Below are positions 10,462 to 22,265 of a stretch of 64,000 nucleotides of DNA, piece after piece; positions within the stretch are counted from its first letter, which is position 1; every line of letters begins with the position of its first letter. The notes under the pieces were generated by a model that was given only the letters and a program-made list of their open reading frames with translations, was not told the origin of the DNA and searched no databases. The position numbers and the translations under genes are program-made. Origin of the DNA: Lepidodermella squamata (Eukaryota; Gastrotricha); contig JBLDXI010000015.1 of assembly GCA_047495785.1 (NCBI GenBank), forward strand, positions 1,674,001 to 1,738,000. The letters are read 5' to 3'.

Positions 10462-10600
10462 AGCTTTAACCCCGTTGAATGTGCAGCTATATCCAATCTG
10501 GTATATTTTTCATTTCAAAAGAAGCGAACAATCACTGGAAACAGACAATAAAATGTATCGTGACTTTCAATGCATTTTGAGATCGATAATAAGAGGGACA

Positions 10601-13600
10601 TCACAGATTAGTTTCAATTTCATTTTCGCCAACCCCGCCTATTGCATCGCCACTACTGCTGGCCGGCGAGGTTGCAATGTAAGTCGTGGTCGTTGCGAAA
10701 GAAACGCTTCTCGTCATCAAAGCCTGGTGACTGCCAGCTCCAGAACTGCCGTGGCCTTCCCGCTTGACTAAACACCCGCTACTACTGGTGGCTGTGCTGT
10801 TCGCGGATCCGTTGCCTGCCTTCGTCCTGTAACCGCCATTGCCATTCAACTGCCCGCTACCGTACGTTGCCTCTCCGTTTTCACCTCCAGATTTCGAAAC
10901 CACAGATAGGGATTGAGGTTTCCGGGATACATTGTGATGGTGACTTTGAGAGGCTCGATGGTGCACGCCGTTGCTGTTGTGAGATGGGCTTATTTCTTGT
11001 GGATAATTGTGTGGTGAATGTGCGTGACAGTGACTATTTTTCAAGCTCGGACGACTCTTCAACAAAGGTTCGGAATCTTCTTCATCATCGTGTTTTTGGG
11101 CTCCGTTCGGGACATAGCCTGTTGTGCTGATTGAGTGCAAAATAGAAGGAGGTGATGGCAAGGCTCTGTGATGAAAAATGAAAGGGGTCAAAAATAAACA
11201 GATTGAATTTCAAGGGGTAAATCTTCCATCTCGATGTCGAATGACTCAGATTCTTTCAGTTGACAGTAAGAATCTCGTTGTCTTAGATTCAAATCAAATA
11301 TTCGAAACCAAGCAACATTTTAGGAAAAGTCTGACTTACGGTTTGCGAGGAGTCATAATTTGCTTTGTCGGAGTAGATTTCACAGATTTCAAAGGGATAT
11401 TAGGATTGCCAACTATGGGTGACTTGAAATTGACAACTGGCGAGTCAGCTGGATTATCGGGGCCAAAAGTCGTCTCTCGCTTTAGAGGTGTTCCAGTAAA
11501 TAAATGGGCCCTAAAACCAAAAGATTTTAAATGCAGACGTTGACTCGACGGAAATCTTACTCAAAAACCCGAAGTTGATTTCTAGCCCGTCGCAATTGCG
11601 CCTTCAAAAATTCGTGCTGAAACTGGCAGGCATGACTGGTACACGGCTTTTCTGATTGAAGCTTCCAAATCGCACCCGCCACTGTGTCTTTGAAGCTCAG
11701 CGATGCCCCCATGCTCTGAAAAAGAAAGTTTTTTCATTTATTGGCGATATGTTGCAAGACGATATATGTAGTGCAAAAACCAAAATCTTGTGAGTTTTTT
11801 GAAAAGTGAGGTTCTGGGTGTTTGCTGAACTACAATCGTGAGCAACACAAATTATATTTAGGTTACGCCTTACCCGTTGTCTCATTTTGAGACGGTGAGA
11901 TAAATCCTAAATTCGATCATGGGAGGGTTTATTTCCGAAAAATTTCGGACCTCAGAAAAATGACTTACAAGTGAAATTAATCCGCATAGACCGCATTTGT
12001 CTACTTTGCGAAGTTGCCGCCTTCCATATCTCACGTAAAGATGTTCGAAAAGCAGGAAGAAGGAGCAAGCTACCAGGCCAACGACCAACATAATGAAAGC
12101 TGAGGTGAAATTGAGAATGCCTAGCTCTTGACTTTGTGTCGATTCCTGTTTTTGCCTCTCTTTGCAAGCCCCGGTTAACCAGAATTCTTGCAGCTGCTGT
12201 AGATACCCGGTATGTTGGTAGTCTATTATGAATTTGTTGATTACTGGTAGCCATTTCGAGCCCTTCGGGAAGGCGATTCCATAGCCAGTCATCGCATACC
12301 ATTTACCAACAGTTCTTAACCGACATTCCTTATCTCGTCCGGCTTTATATTCAAGGACGGTAGCGTCATAGATGAAAGCATCAAGATCTCTGAAGAGGTG
12401 AAGCCTAGAATCATAAAACTTTATCCTAAAAGGCATACCCTTTCTTAACAGCCCACATCCCATCATCAGCGGTGCTTCGATTGTAAATTCGCATGTATTC
12501 ATACATATCAGGGAAATTGTGCTTGATAATGGCTTCTGTTGCTCCAGAAGGAATTGTTGCAAATTTCCAGGGAGGGTTCTTCGAAAAAGGATTCTTCAAG
12601 CGGAGATCATCGATTCCAGTAAAGTCGTAGAAGTCTTCTTTAGTAATCATGAAGGCAGCGAGCTGAAATGAACCAAGTCTCAAACTGGCATTTTGCGAAT
12701 AGGAAAACTTACATTGGCCATGTAGCTACTCATAAAAATGACGCAGAATACACCCCAGAAGCTAGCCATCAGCCGAGCGCCGATACCACGTGGAATATCG
12801 ACTTTGACAGCGGCTTTGAACAGCATAGCCCATACCAGCCAAAGTGATCGGAAAAGCGAGAACTTGTGAGCTGTAAAAGCAAATAAGTAACAAAGTGACA
12901 ACTGTTTGACCCAGATTAGAACTCAAAGCTAGAAGCTAAAATGAAAGAGATTTGTCTCACTACCAGACCAGACATGGGGGATGAGTTGAGGAAAATAAAA
13001 CCGAGAATTTTGATTTATCGAGTTGAACCAAACAAACCTCTCATCACTATCATTCCGTCGCGAAGCATCAACATTTTAATAATTGTTCAACAAGTGAAAA
13101 ACTTCACATTACAGCTGATGATGAGTGTTAACTTACTGATCGCTGAAGCTTGACCACGATCTAGGCCACGAGGGCTGAAATACTCGAACAAAAAGCAGGA
13201 TATGGCGCTGGCGTTAACGCATCCTATCAGTACAACCACCCAGGCACCAATTGAGAATGGCTCCAGGAATGCAACTGGAGAGATTACTCCCTCCCTGACT
13301 CGAACAAGAATCGTAATTCCTACAATAAAGAAGTAGTTTTGAAATCACACATAAGTCATGAAGAGTTTACCAGTCTCAAGGAAGGGAATCGAGAAGTCAA
13401 TAGCAGTACTTCGCTCCTTTGAAATTTTCAGAGATGTAACAACCATATCGGCATGGCCTTCCAGCAAAGCTTCGACTAATCCGTTCCACTTGCCAGTGTT
13501 TCGATCGATCGCTCCCCATTTACGATCATGGACTTCGTAGAGCTCGAAACGAAACCCAATATCGGTCGAAAGACGGCGTAGTAGATCCATGCAAAAGCCA

Positions 13601-16245
13601 ACGCAACACACCCAAGATCCATTGTTATGAATTTGTTGTTGTAGGGTTGATGACGAAGTTGGGCTTACGAAAGTGTAGGACGTAACAGCTCGGGGTTTTC
13701 CTGTCTCATTACTGTAACAAGGTCATTGGGGGTCATTTTCCTAGGTAACTCGGTATACTGACCTGTAAGTTCCAACCTCGCCTTGAAGAACCAGTGTCAT
13801 TGTGGCATTTAATTCGGTTTTGCTAACAATAACTGGGGACAATCGGCAAGGAACAGCCGTCCGAGGGCAAACGCCACTGATGGGGTCCGGGGGCTCATAC
13901 ACCACATACTGAAGGGATTAGCAAAATGATTGAAGAAAGAATGAGAAAGGGTGACAATTACCGGAGGCTCTTCTAGAGTGGCGATTTTCAAGATTGTAGC
14001 ATCAGGCCTGCCAGAAGGTGGTTTACCCGGGCCAGCTGGCCAAGTGATATCGTCCATTAGAAGCCCTAATTCTCGCGTCCACTCGCCAATCTTCTTCCAC
14101 TGCCGATTTGGATCGAGATTGAGCACGGTAACTGCTCCCAGATCGGTCAATCCACTGTCGTCGAACTTCGAACTCACTTGGTCAAACATTTTCACTGGAG
14201 TCCTTTTGATCAGTCTGTACACAAGTTGGAAAACTGTTAGCATAAGTCTTCAACAGTGGATGAAGTAGGATCCTCGAGGTGGGGTAAACGTGTAGGTATT
14301 TCCAGCCCAGAATTTATCTAACCAAAAGGCCCCCTGTGGTTTTTTGGGTTTTTCTCAGCAGGACCTCTCGAGGAGTACGATACCCCGTAAGTCCGGTACT
14401 TCGCACACTGCTCTTGAAAAAGAAGGTTGGAGTGAATAAGTGTGAACTGTATGCAAAATATGGCATTTTCTGTTATGATTAGACGGAAATACCGTTAGAC
14501 AACCTCAACAGGTAGCGTGGCCGAGTGGTCTAAGGCGCTAGATTTAGGCTCTAGTCTCTTCGGAGGCGTGGGTTCGAACCCCACCGCTGCCATTAGTTTT
14601 TGGCTATTTCATAACTAGGTCCATTAAAAGCGCAGCAGCAAGGACATTCCCAGCAAAAATGATGGCAGCGGTGGGGTTCGAACCCACGCCTCCGAAGAGA
14701 CTAGAGCCTAAATCTAGCGCCTTAGACCACTCGGCCACGCTACCTGTTGAGCTTGCCAGACGCTATTTACGTCTAATCTTCAAAGAGCCCTATCATATCC
14801 CACATTTAACTGTTAGAACACAAGGGTTTGGACATCAAGCTGTTCGAAATTCGATCCTTCCTAAACTTGAGAATTCGATGTAGGTAAACTCTAAAACCCT
14901 ATTTCAAGTCATTTTGACCTAAAATCTCCTTTATATCCTGGGAAAAGGCTATCTTACGAAATTGCAACTTCTCTCTTCGTGAATGATTCCGCTTAGAAAC
15001 GACTTACTTATGAAATGTCTCGCCCCATCTCCACTTCTTCAACGCCGAACCGTCGCACGGTATGCGCGGCGCAACTCGATCGATCGTAATATTCGGCATC
15101 TGTACAAACTTCTCCATCGCATCCGACCACAACTTGGTCGCCGCTTTCAAAGCTTCATGCTGAACCGCCAGCGTTGTATTGTACGTAATCGCTATCGTAC
15201 CAGGTATAAAATTCATCGATGGCGTCGACCGTTCGCCAGAATCGCCGAGAACCGGCTTGGCACAAATCCATAAATACTCGCCGCTTGTCATTCCCAACAT
15301 TCGAGCCTCTTCGAAAATATCGTTCGAAGCGCCATGGTCTGCGAATAGCACGACAATACGGGTGTCAGTGCTGTCGCGAAGGTCCATCAACTCGCCCCGT
15401 ATGACGTCACGCGATGAATTGGCTAATTTGACCACGCGAATGATACGCGATGACATATGCGATTGGTGCGAATCGAACGAAAATCGAGTGTACCGATTAT
15501 CCTCAGAATTGACAAGGTCGCGCAGTTCATTGATAAAGTACTCATTTCCGGCGGTTTGACTCGAAACCAGGATTGAAAACCGCCGCCATTGATATGTTGA
15601 TAGAAACGCGAAAATTGCATTGGCTTGCGCTCGGGTGGGCGGAGCGATCAAAAATCGGTAATTCGTCGCGCTATTCGTTGACGAGTCTTCAATTTCGTTC
15701 GACAAGCTCGACCAAGCAATTGTCGGTATCCCAGCTGTATCGGCTAGGGTTGTTATAAAATTCGCGATTCGAGTCCCGTCATCGCTTTGAATTGACTTGT
15801 CCACCAGAATGAACATTGCATTGATACCCTCAGCGGCTCTTGAGCAGAATAAATTTTGAGTGAGCTCGCCTAGGGACACTCCATTTGCGTAGACCGGGTT
15901 AACCCGAAGCCTGTAAGGTACGGACGGGTAATTCGTTTGCTTCCGAGTGGTTGATGTTGATGAGGTGAAATTCGCAGTTGATGACGTTGGGGATACTTTG
16001 TTCATGGTGGAAGATGTTGAACCTTTGCCAGCCGTAGTTCGTCTCGCTTGGTTGACTGCGAGAAATTGGCGCAGTTGTTCACGCGTTTTTGAGTCCGTCA
16101 ACGATTGGCTGGGCAGGACGAAGCCGATTGTCACGGTGACAGGCTGGCCCTGAGTCTGGGCTATAGCTGCTTGTTGATGGAGCGGCATTTGAGCAGTGGT
16201 GGCAGTGATGAGTGTCGAAATTGTCAAAACCGTTGATAGCTTCAT
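10601..16245 (-). CDS. nmr-2-like: NMDA-type glutamate receptor, GluN2-like subunit
   Basis: Eleven exons on the minus strand: 16245-15008, 14214-13962, 13908-13763, 13711-13371, 13319-13137, 12870-12713, 12662-12439, 12404-11969, 11715-11561, 11510-11340 and 11165-10601. They sum to 3870 nt, in frame, 1289 residues. The start ATG at 16245 gives a signal peptide (MKLSTVLTISTLIT). Order: amino-terminal domain; S1, opening with KIATLEEPP and the GluN2-type PPDPISG/VPCR segment; CCVGFCMDLL; VTSLKISKERS with the glutamate-contacting Arg; M1 in PFSIGAWVVVLIG; pore loop; M3; S2 with PSGATE and DAFIYDATVLEYKAGRD; M4; and a long Ser/His/Gly-rich tail. Two odd sites: the pore loop reads WAMLFKAAV where vertebrate GluN2 has WGLVFNNSV, and M3 has SYMANLAAF instead of SYTANLAAF. 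Intron 1 holds two tRNA-Leu genes. Expected at synaptic membranes with a GluN1 partner that is not in the window. Confidence 0.93.
14511..14592 (+). tRNA. tRNA-Leu (anticodon TAG)
   Basis: An 82-nt type II tRNA with acceptor GGTAGCG/CGCTGCC, long variable arm and anticodon TAG. It lies antisense to its host, inside intron 1 of the GluN2-like gene. Confidence 0.95.
14663..14744 (-). tRNA. tRNA-Leu (anticodon TAG), inverted partner
   Basis: Same 82-nt sequence as 14511-14592 in opposite orientation, separated by a 70-nt spacer. Identity extends past the 5' end of each gene (CTCAACAG), so the pair forms a palindrome with arms of about 90 bp. Both copies appear intact. Confidence 0.95.
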
Positions 16246-18730
16246 CGCTGAGTCGAAATTCGAGTGTAGAGCGATATTTGAAGTTCTATCATGAAATGTG
16301 TAACATTCTAGGCCATTCATAAAATAATCATCGAAATCAAAAAAGTAAAATCGAACATAGGCACAGGGAAGATCGCAAAAGCGGTGTCACGTGTAATAAA
16401 GGGAGGATTGGGTCATCCCCCATTCCTAACACAATTTCTACTACGAATCCGGAAATTTTAGAATTCAATTTAATTTAATCAATCAATTCTAGGAACTGTA
16501 CGTTGTTAAACAATCGATTAATTTGAAAAAAAACCAAGATTGGTGATTATGGATTTTTGGAATGATGCGAGGACATCATAATAATCATGAATTATTCGTT
16601 CGCCCAAAAATTCATTCTCAAAATGTTCGGCAGTTTCATAATTAATCCCAACAATTTAAATAAAATTCCTTGAATTTGTTGGCGAGAAGGCTTCCTCATG
16701 ACGTCGATAACAAGGCATTATTTGAATATTATTTGAAAAATTATTCGCAAAATTACGTTATAAATATTTCGCGTGCGATATTATGTTAAAATAGTAATGT
16801 TTAAGTTGGTCATCTCCAGGGAAATTCTGTTCTGCTAAAAAAATCAGTTAAAATTAAGACAGAGAAATAATTAAATAAAATTTAAATTGAGTTTAAAATT
16901 TATAAATTTCCTTATAAATTTGTCAAAAAATTGTGCACCCCAGTCTAAGAGTGATTAGTTTCCTCAACGGTTTTTAAGCTAACTAACTACTTGAGTTGGA
17001 GAGTGAAAATTATCGCACCTGTTCGAGCAGGATGGGTATGTATTATCGGCTCGCTAAATAGTGTGAAAATCCAGGATCCACGCATAGGTATTATATCACT
17101 GTCCACATGATGCCGCGCATTTAAATGTGACTCGGCCGCAAGTGGCCGCTGCCGCGCATTGCGCACGTGAGAATGCGGTCGAATTTCAAAATCACCGCAC
17201 AAACATAACGGCAAAAGCCATCATCTGCGCGCGCGCCAATCAATGCAGCAGTCATCATCGTGCTAAAACTGGAATACATACCGCATTGTTGTTCTATCAC
17301 AGAGCACTTTTCATCGGCGTAAAAATTTTACCAATTATTCTGCATTCAGGTATTATTAATTCATATTTGCCCATCAATAACAATAACAGAGGGTAAAATT
17401 TTAATTCTATTGTTGGCTGCTGGCCATATAATATTAAAACTGGAAGATAAAACTCACAATAAATATTTCGAAAAAATTTACAGTAGAAAACAAGCATTAT
17501 TACAATAGGCGACGATAATAGATCGAAAAATGCGCACGAGTACAGATTTCAAATCCCGCGAGATTGATTTGCAAACCGTGGATCAAGAGTAGCCATAAAT
17601 AATGCTAAATGATAATCAATAGCAATAATCATATGCATCTGTATTACGAAGAGGAATGTTTTTTGTGTTCAATAAACTATAGTAAATTCGAAAATATGGA
17701 GAAGAAAGAAAAATTGAGACTATATTCAGCATCGTAATTAAGGAAAATATCGAAAAATTGAAACAAAATTCGGGACAATTTGTTGTTTGCCTTAAAAATT
17801 TGATCAAGGTGGAAAATCTTAACTACAAAGAATGGAAAAGGAAAGTTTCTATTTTTATTTGGTTTCAATTGTAAATTAAATTGATTGGAAAATATTACTG
17901 AGTTTTAAAGCAAGTGAACATTTGCGGAAATGCGTTGACAATATAACTATGAGCGCGATTTTGGTGTCGACTTTGTTGACTGACGATATGTATAACAATG
18001 ATGAGGATGACAATAATTGCCATGATTGGCAAGGCATACACGGATCCTGTTCGTATACTTGTATGTATATATCAGAGGCCAATTTTCATACATTATCGTC
18101 AAGTTTATTTCTGAAAATGACGCGCGCAATTTTAGCGGAATAATTATTTGCGGCGACACCAGGCGCGCGCGCGCGCATTAAGGCGGTAGCAGTAATAAAT
18201 ACATAGCAATAATAATAAATCATGTGAAAAGCGCGCACACTTTGCATTTGATATATTATTATTGTAGATAATTTTATATTATGGCACTGATGACAAGTGC
18301 GCGCGACTTATTGCCGCGCTCGCCCAGTCACCATGCGAGGCCACTTCATTTCGGCAGCTCCCGCAGCTATGAACGCCTGTTATATTGTGTAATCCGCGAG
18401 TAATAAAATAGTCTTTATTATTGTAAACATTGGTAATCCCTATTTAAATGATATTTATAAGCGAATAGCAAATTCATGATCATAATATTGATATAATTGC
18501 GAAAAAATCGATTCTTTCATTCTTTGATCACATGATTTCTCGATATCTGTCCGAGAGTCTGAGTTCATAGTCCCTTGGAGCTTGAAGAGTAAAAGATTTG
18601 TAAGTGAAATGCTGGCATATATAGGAAAGCGGGAAACTCTGAATCTGGAACAGATGCATGATCCTATCCTTGATTTACTGCTTGGAGCCGTTCACAATAT
18701 AACCTCTGAAAATCACATATATGCAGCCGA
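16246..18730. other. AT-rich intergenic region with alternating GC tracts
   Basis: No gene recognised over about 2.5 kb. The first part is the upstream region of the GluN2-like gene. From about 17.1 to 18.3 kb, AT-rich DNA is broken by short CG alternations (around 17229-17238 and 18163-18176). Short open frames here have low-complexity composition and no motifs. Confidence 0.6.
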
Positions 18731-18803
18731 GACTCCGTAGCTCAATTGGCAGAGCGTCTGACTCCAGATCAGAAGGTTGCGTGTTCACGTCACGTCGGGG
18801 TCA
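18731..18803 (+). tRNA. tRNA-Trp (anticodon CCA), probably impaired
   Basis: A 73-nt tRNA with acceptor GACTCCG/CGGGGTC and anticodon CCA. It is the same as the copy at 44608 except for a T-loop change, TTCACGT instead of TTCAAGT. That alters the normally invariant A58 and sits in the B box. Confidence 0.8.
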
Positions 18804-19624
18804 AACATTTTTGTCAATTTCTACAAGATGTTTTTTTATAAAGATGTCGACTTATGTGTGCCAAAATGATTCGTCAAGAGTTTTTGCTTTTTTGGTCACT
18901 TGACCAGTTATTCATTAGTCAAGAGCTTTCTATAAGAAGTACGGCGTCTATTTCGAGTCTATACAGGGCTTCTATTTCAACCCAATTGACCTGTTCTTCA
19001 ATTTCGACGGGGAAAATAGGGAAAATATAGGTCCAACCTCCAACTCGGCGCTCCTTTAATCCAAACTTCCGGCCCCAGTGCTACGCTCAAATAGGTGCGG
19101 CAAGAGTCGAAGCCCGACCTTGATCATCAAGTAACAACAAGCCGAAAACTTATACCGGCGTCCGTTGGCGTTGGATGGTTTTTCAGTGCGGCCCGAAAAG
19201 TGAACTCTACATGTAAAATGTAAAATTGATTGTCTAAATCTGACTGATTTTTCTGCCACGATCGTGGTTTATACAAAATTGACATGGTCTGGTATCTACC
19301 GGAGCATAACATCAATGATTCAAGGAACTGCATTACTCGAAGTTGAATAGACAAAATGAGCCCAAGGTACTAAATCCGAAAAAACGAGTTAAGCCTTGAT
19401 GCTGCTTGGTTGGTCGGTAAACGTGACACCCAACCTTCCTTTCAAACTAATAGGAATTAAGCTATTACGTTTATAAGCTCCAGTTACGTTTATTATTATA
19501 TGCGCCGCGCGTGAATGGCTCACTCCTTACGTAATAATACAGCGGTACTTCATCTCCATCGGATTTCTGAACAAATACGGCTCTCAAAATTGCTCTCAGG
19601 GCAGCTGTAGCTTAATTCTTCTTA

Positions 19625-20250
19625 GGTAGGGTGGCTGTTTCTACTGTAGAAGCCTTTTTGGGTCCATGTTTAAACGTATAAACTGTGTAAACTGATATGA
19701 TATAGAAACTGGGTGCCAAAGACACCGATTTCATTTCCTTTTTATTCATAGCATAGTTTCGGCCCCACACAGATGTTAACAGTGGTGGCCTAGATCGTTC
19801 ATCTGGGCTTTTAAAAGTCTATGTCCACAACGTTATGGATTTTATTGCATTGCGGTCGCTCGGCTCCTCGTGCGATGTGTCGGAATCTTGACGAATTTTG
19901 ACCGGATTTGTGGAGTGCCTCTTCCAGCCACTACTATTTTATACAGATAGGTCATCTCGCCGACAAACCTCCGTTTTGTTAGGGGTTGCAGGGTCACACC
20001 ATTGCCGTAACGAAGCGTTGTTGCACGGCCTCAAGTCGTTGTAGCATCGCTTCGCTGGCTGCGAACGTGTAGGCCTCCTGTATAGATACATCAGCGTGAG
20101 GGTGATTCCTAAAACTCCAGTACTAAAGCCATGCTACCCAGCCTTGTTGTCACCCAGTTTCTACATCAAGTATAAACATATTTATGTAGTTTATACGTGT
20201 ACCCTTCAACCCAAGAAGATTTCTACAGTAGAACAGCCACCATACATTTT
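19625..20250. repeat. Inverted repeat with ~100-bp arms
   Basis: Bases about 19625-19727 and about 20150-20250 are imperfect reverse complements. Shared runs include GGTGGCTGTT, CTACTGTAGAA, CGTATAAACT and AGAAACTGGGTG. The ~420-bp interior contains, on the minus strand, a short protein-like stretch (SEAMLQRLEAVQQRF) reminiscent of non-LTR retrotransposon C-termini. Probably a folded-back or nested transposon remnant. Confidence 0.6.
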
Positions 20251-20469
20251 TCATGTAACCAACGTCTTTTTCACATAATCACGTGGAATCTGATTCACGT
20301 TTTGAGTATGTATCACGTTTACGGACCAGCTAAGCGGAGAGAAAGTTTAAGAGCAATTTCATCGTTTTTTATCATTTCGTGTTGGCGAGGCGCATTACAA
20401 CAATTTGAACGACGGGGAGAGCGAGAAGTTAAGTAGATTCCGTTACGAGCGAACTGAAAGCCAGAATTT

Positions 20470-20632
20470 CGCGAATGAAGGCCCTCATTTTAGACTTATC
20501 ACGGGCTGTCTCTTCAAACCCTTTTGGCCTGCTTAACGTTCTCTGTCAGCCCTTGGGTGGGGTCCATAAGTATACTCTCTTGACTGAGTTTCCATCATTC
20601 ATTCTGAGTATCTGCCCCAAGTATTGTTTAGC
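20470..20632 (-). mobile_element. Decayed LINE C-terminal fragment
   Basis: Minus frame from 20632 reads YLGQILRMNDGN, then VKRVYLWTPPKG, a stop, then TLSRPKGFEET. This is the LGHxLRM ... W-P-G-x-R-x-RGRPK block found after the reverse transcriptase of many non-LTR elements. An in-frame stop and small size show it is dead. Confidence 0.65.
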
Positions 20633-20685
20633 CTGATTAATTTAATAATTTCATCTGGTTAAATATCTCTGATCGGCGTAGCATC

Positions 20686-21719
20686 ATGGCGAAACTGCAT
20701 CTGGCCGTAGCGATTATCTGTCAAACATTAGCAATCAGTAAGGCACTTACAACAATGATACTTGTAGGAGAGGTACCCTAGTAAATACTCCAGATCACTC
20801 GCTTACTTTCAAGCTTAACTTGAGGATGTAGAGTTCGGTCAGTGAATATTTAATAGACTACCTGATTAATCCAAATCTTGATCAAGAGTTCTCACGAATG
20901 TTCTGGAATTGGGCGCCGTTACTTCCTACTTGAAGTAATCTTATTTTTTTCAGAATCTCCTGAGCGTGAACTGGGAAAGTATCTGATTCGCACAGCTGAA
21001 GAACAGGGGACAGTAGGACGACCTGTCTCAGATGCGTAAGCTTTGCTTGCAATTTCCTTGTAACAAGATGATCTCAGTCGATCCTAACGTAGTTCTGAAG
21101 CTGTCAACGTGACTTTGGGGCTATATTTGGTTAAAATCATCAGCTTCGATGATTCAACTTACCTTGCAAAAATAGCATCGAAACAAATGATGACATGGAA
21201 TGACCCAGCTCTGACATGGGATCCGTCTCGCTTTGGAAAAGTTGATTCTATCATTCTACCGGCCAGGAAAGTTTGGACGCCTGATGTCACATTTGTCAAC
21301 GAGTTAGTTTGCTTTATTTGACTGATAAATTTGGTCCTAATAAGTCTATTAAAAATAGCTTCAATGGTGGAGCTGCTGATCAGAAGAACAATTTGTTGGA
21401 TGCTGATGTATCGGTTTCCCCTGACGGATCTGTCATTTGGATGTCTCGTCTAAATCACGAAGTACCGTGCATGAAATTATCCATTAATATATATAACTGT
21501 ACAATCAAAGCTGGCTCCTGGAATTACGATAATTCGCAGGTAGAGGTCAATTTTGCTGAAGGCATGGACAACGTTAACATGGATTTTATGGAACCTATTA
21601 CTCCGGGAATGGAACTGTTTGAAACTTCTGCAACGTACGAAGATGCTGAGTTTGGCGGGCTCATTTATCGCACGTTCTCATTTACATTTCGGATCGGTGC
21701 ATCTCATATCCGGGAATGA
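20686..21719 (+). CDS. Cys-loop receptor ligand-binding domain only (AChBP-like layout)
   Basis: Model: exons 20686-20737, 20954-21035, 21093-21306 and 21345-21719, giving 240 residues in frame. A signal peptide (MAKLHLAVAIICQ) leads into a nicotinic-type domain with VNVTLGLYLVKIISFDD, MMTWNDPALTWDP, KVWTPDVTF and SPDGSVIWMSRL. A stop comes right after FSFTFRI, where a receptor would enter helix M1, so no channel part is encoded. Two oddities. The Cys-loop is CMKLSINIYNC, 9 residues between the cysteines instead of 13, with the FPFD core missing. The third intron in this model is only 38 nt; otherwise a one-base frameshift near 21307 is needed and the locus would be a pseudogene. No vicinal cysteines at loop C. 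Confidence 0.6.
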
Positions 21720-22005
21720 AAAAGTTCCCGGTTCCAACGGATTGAACATTTGTCGCCCCATTTCTGGTTTCGGCGGGAATATTGACCTCCTTATCTGGAT
21801 GGTTTTTATATTTTACATTATTTTTTAGAATAAAAATAGCTAGTAATTATAAGTAAACTAAATTCTAATTTCTATTTAATAAAAGCTAAAACTGCAAAGA
21901 TTCGATTATGCCTGAAATTGGGCTGTTTACACAGACTGACATCAGCGAAGAATCAAAAGCGCCAGTAAAATTGTGGAGGATGGGCTCGTGATCTTTTTTC
22001 AACCC

Positions 22006-22077
22006 GGCCTAGTGGCCTAATGGTAAGGCGTCGGCCTCCGGAGCCGGAGATTGTGGGTTCGAGTCCCATCTGGGTTG
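22006..22077 (+). tRNA. tRNA-Arg (anticodon CCG)
   Basis: A 72-nt tRNA with anticodon loop CTCCGGA and T loop TTCGAGT. The acceptor stem (GGCCTAG/CTGGGTT) relies on G-U pairs more than the other copies do. It opens a reduced unit Arg-Thr-Met. Confidence 0.9.
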
Positions 22078-22148
22078 CTACTTTTTCCCCTCCTTATTCA
22101 TCGCACTGGCTCTTCTCGGAAAAGCAACGATTTGCCTCGCCATCAGCC

Positions 22149-22227
22149 GGCTAAGTAGATCAGTGGTGGAGCATCTGTCTTGTAAAAAGAAGGGCACGGG
22201 TTCGATGTTCGATCCCCGTCTGGACCT
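22149..22227 (+). pseudogene. tRNA-Thr (TGT) pseudogene
   Basis: Matches the Thr genes at 35628 and 46280, but the T arm holds a 7-base duplication (TTCGATG repeated), the anticodon stem is mismatched and the D arm is altered. Confidence 0.85.
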
Positions 22228-22265
22228 CGGCTTCTCTTTTTCCCAATTGAAAAAATCAGTCTTCA

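Noticed and set aside
10601-11191. The His/Ser/Gly-rich 196-codon frame as a separate gene
   Set aside because: It joins in frame to upstream exons as the cytoplasmic tail of the GluN2-like receptor; total exon length is divisible by three only with it.
13371-13711. An extra intron in the GluN2-like gene after SYTF, where GTAAGC looks like a donor
   Set aside because: The frame continues without a stop through SSSTLQQQIHNNGSW into CCVGFCMDLL and no acceptor AG occurs before that block.
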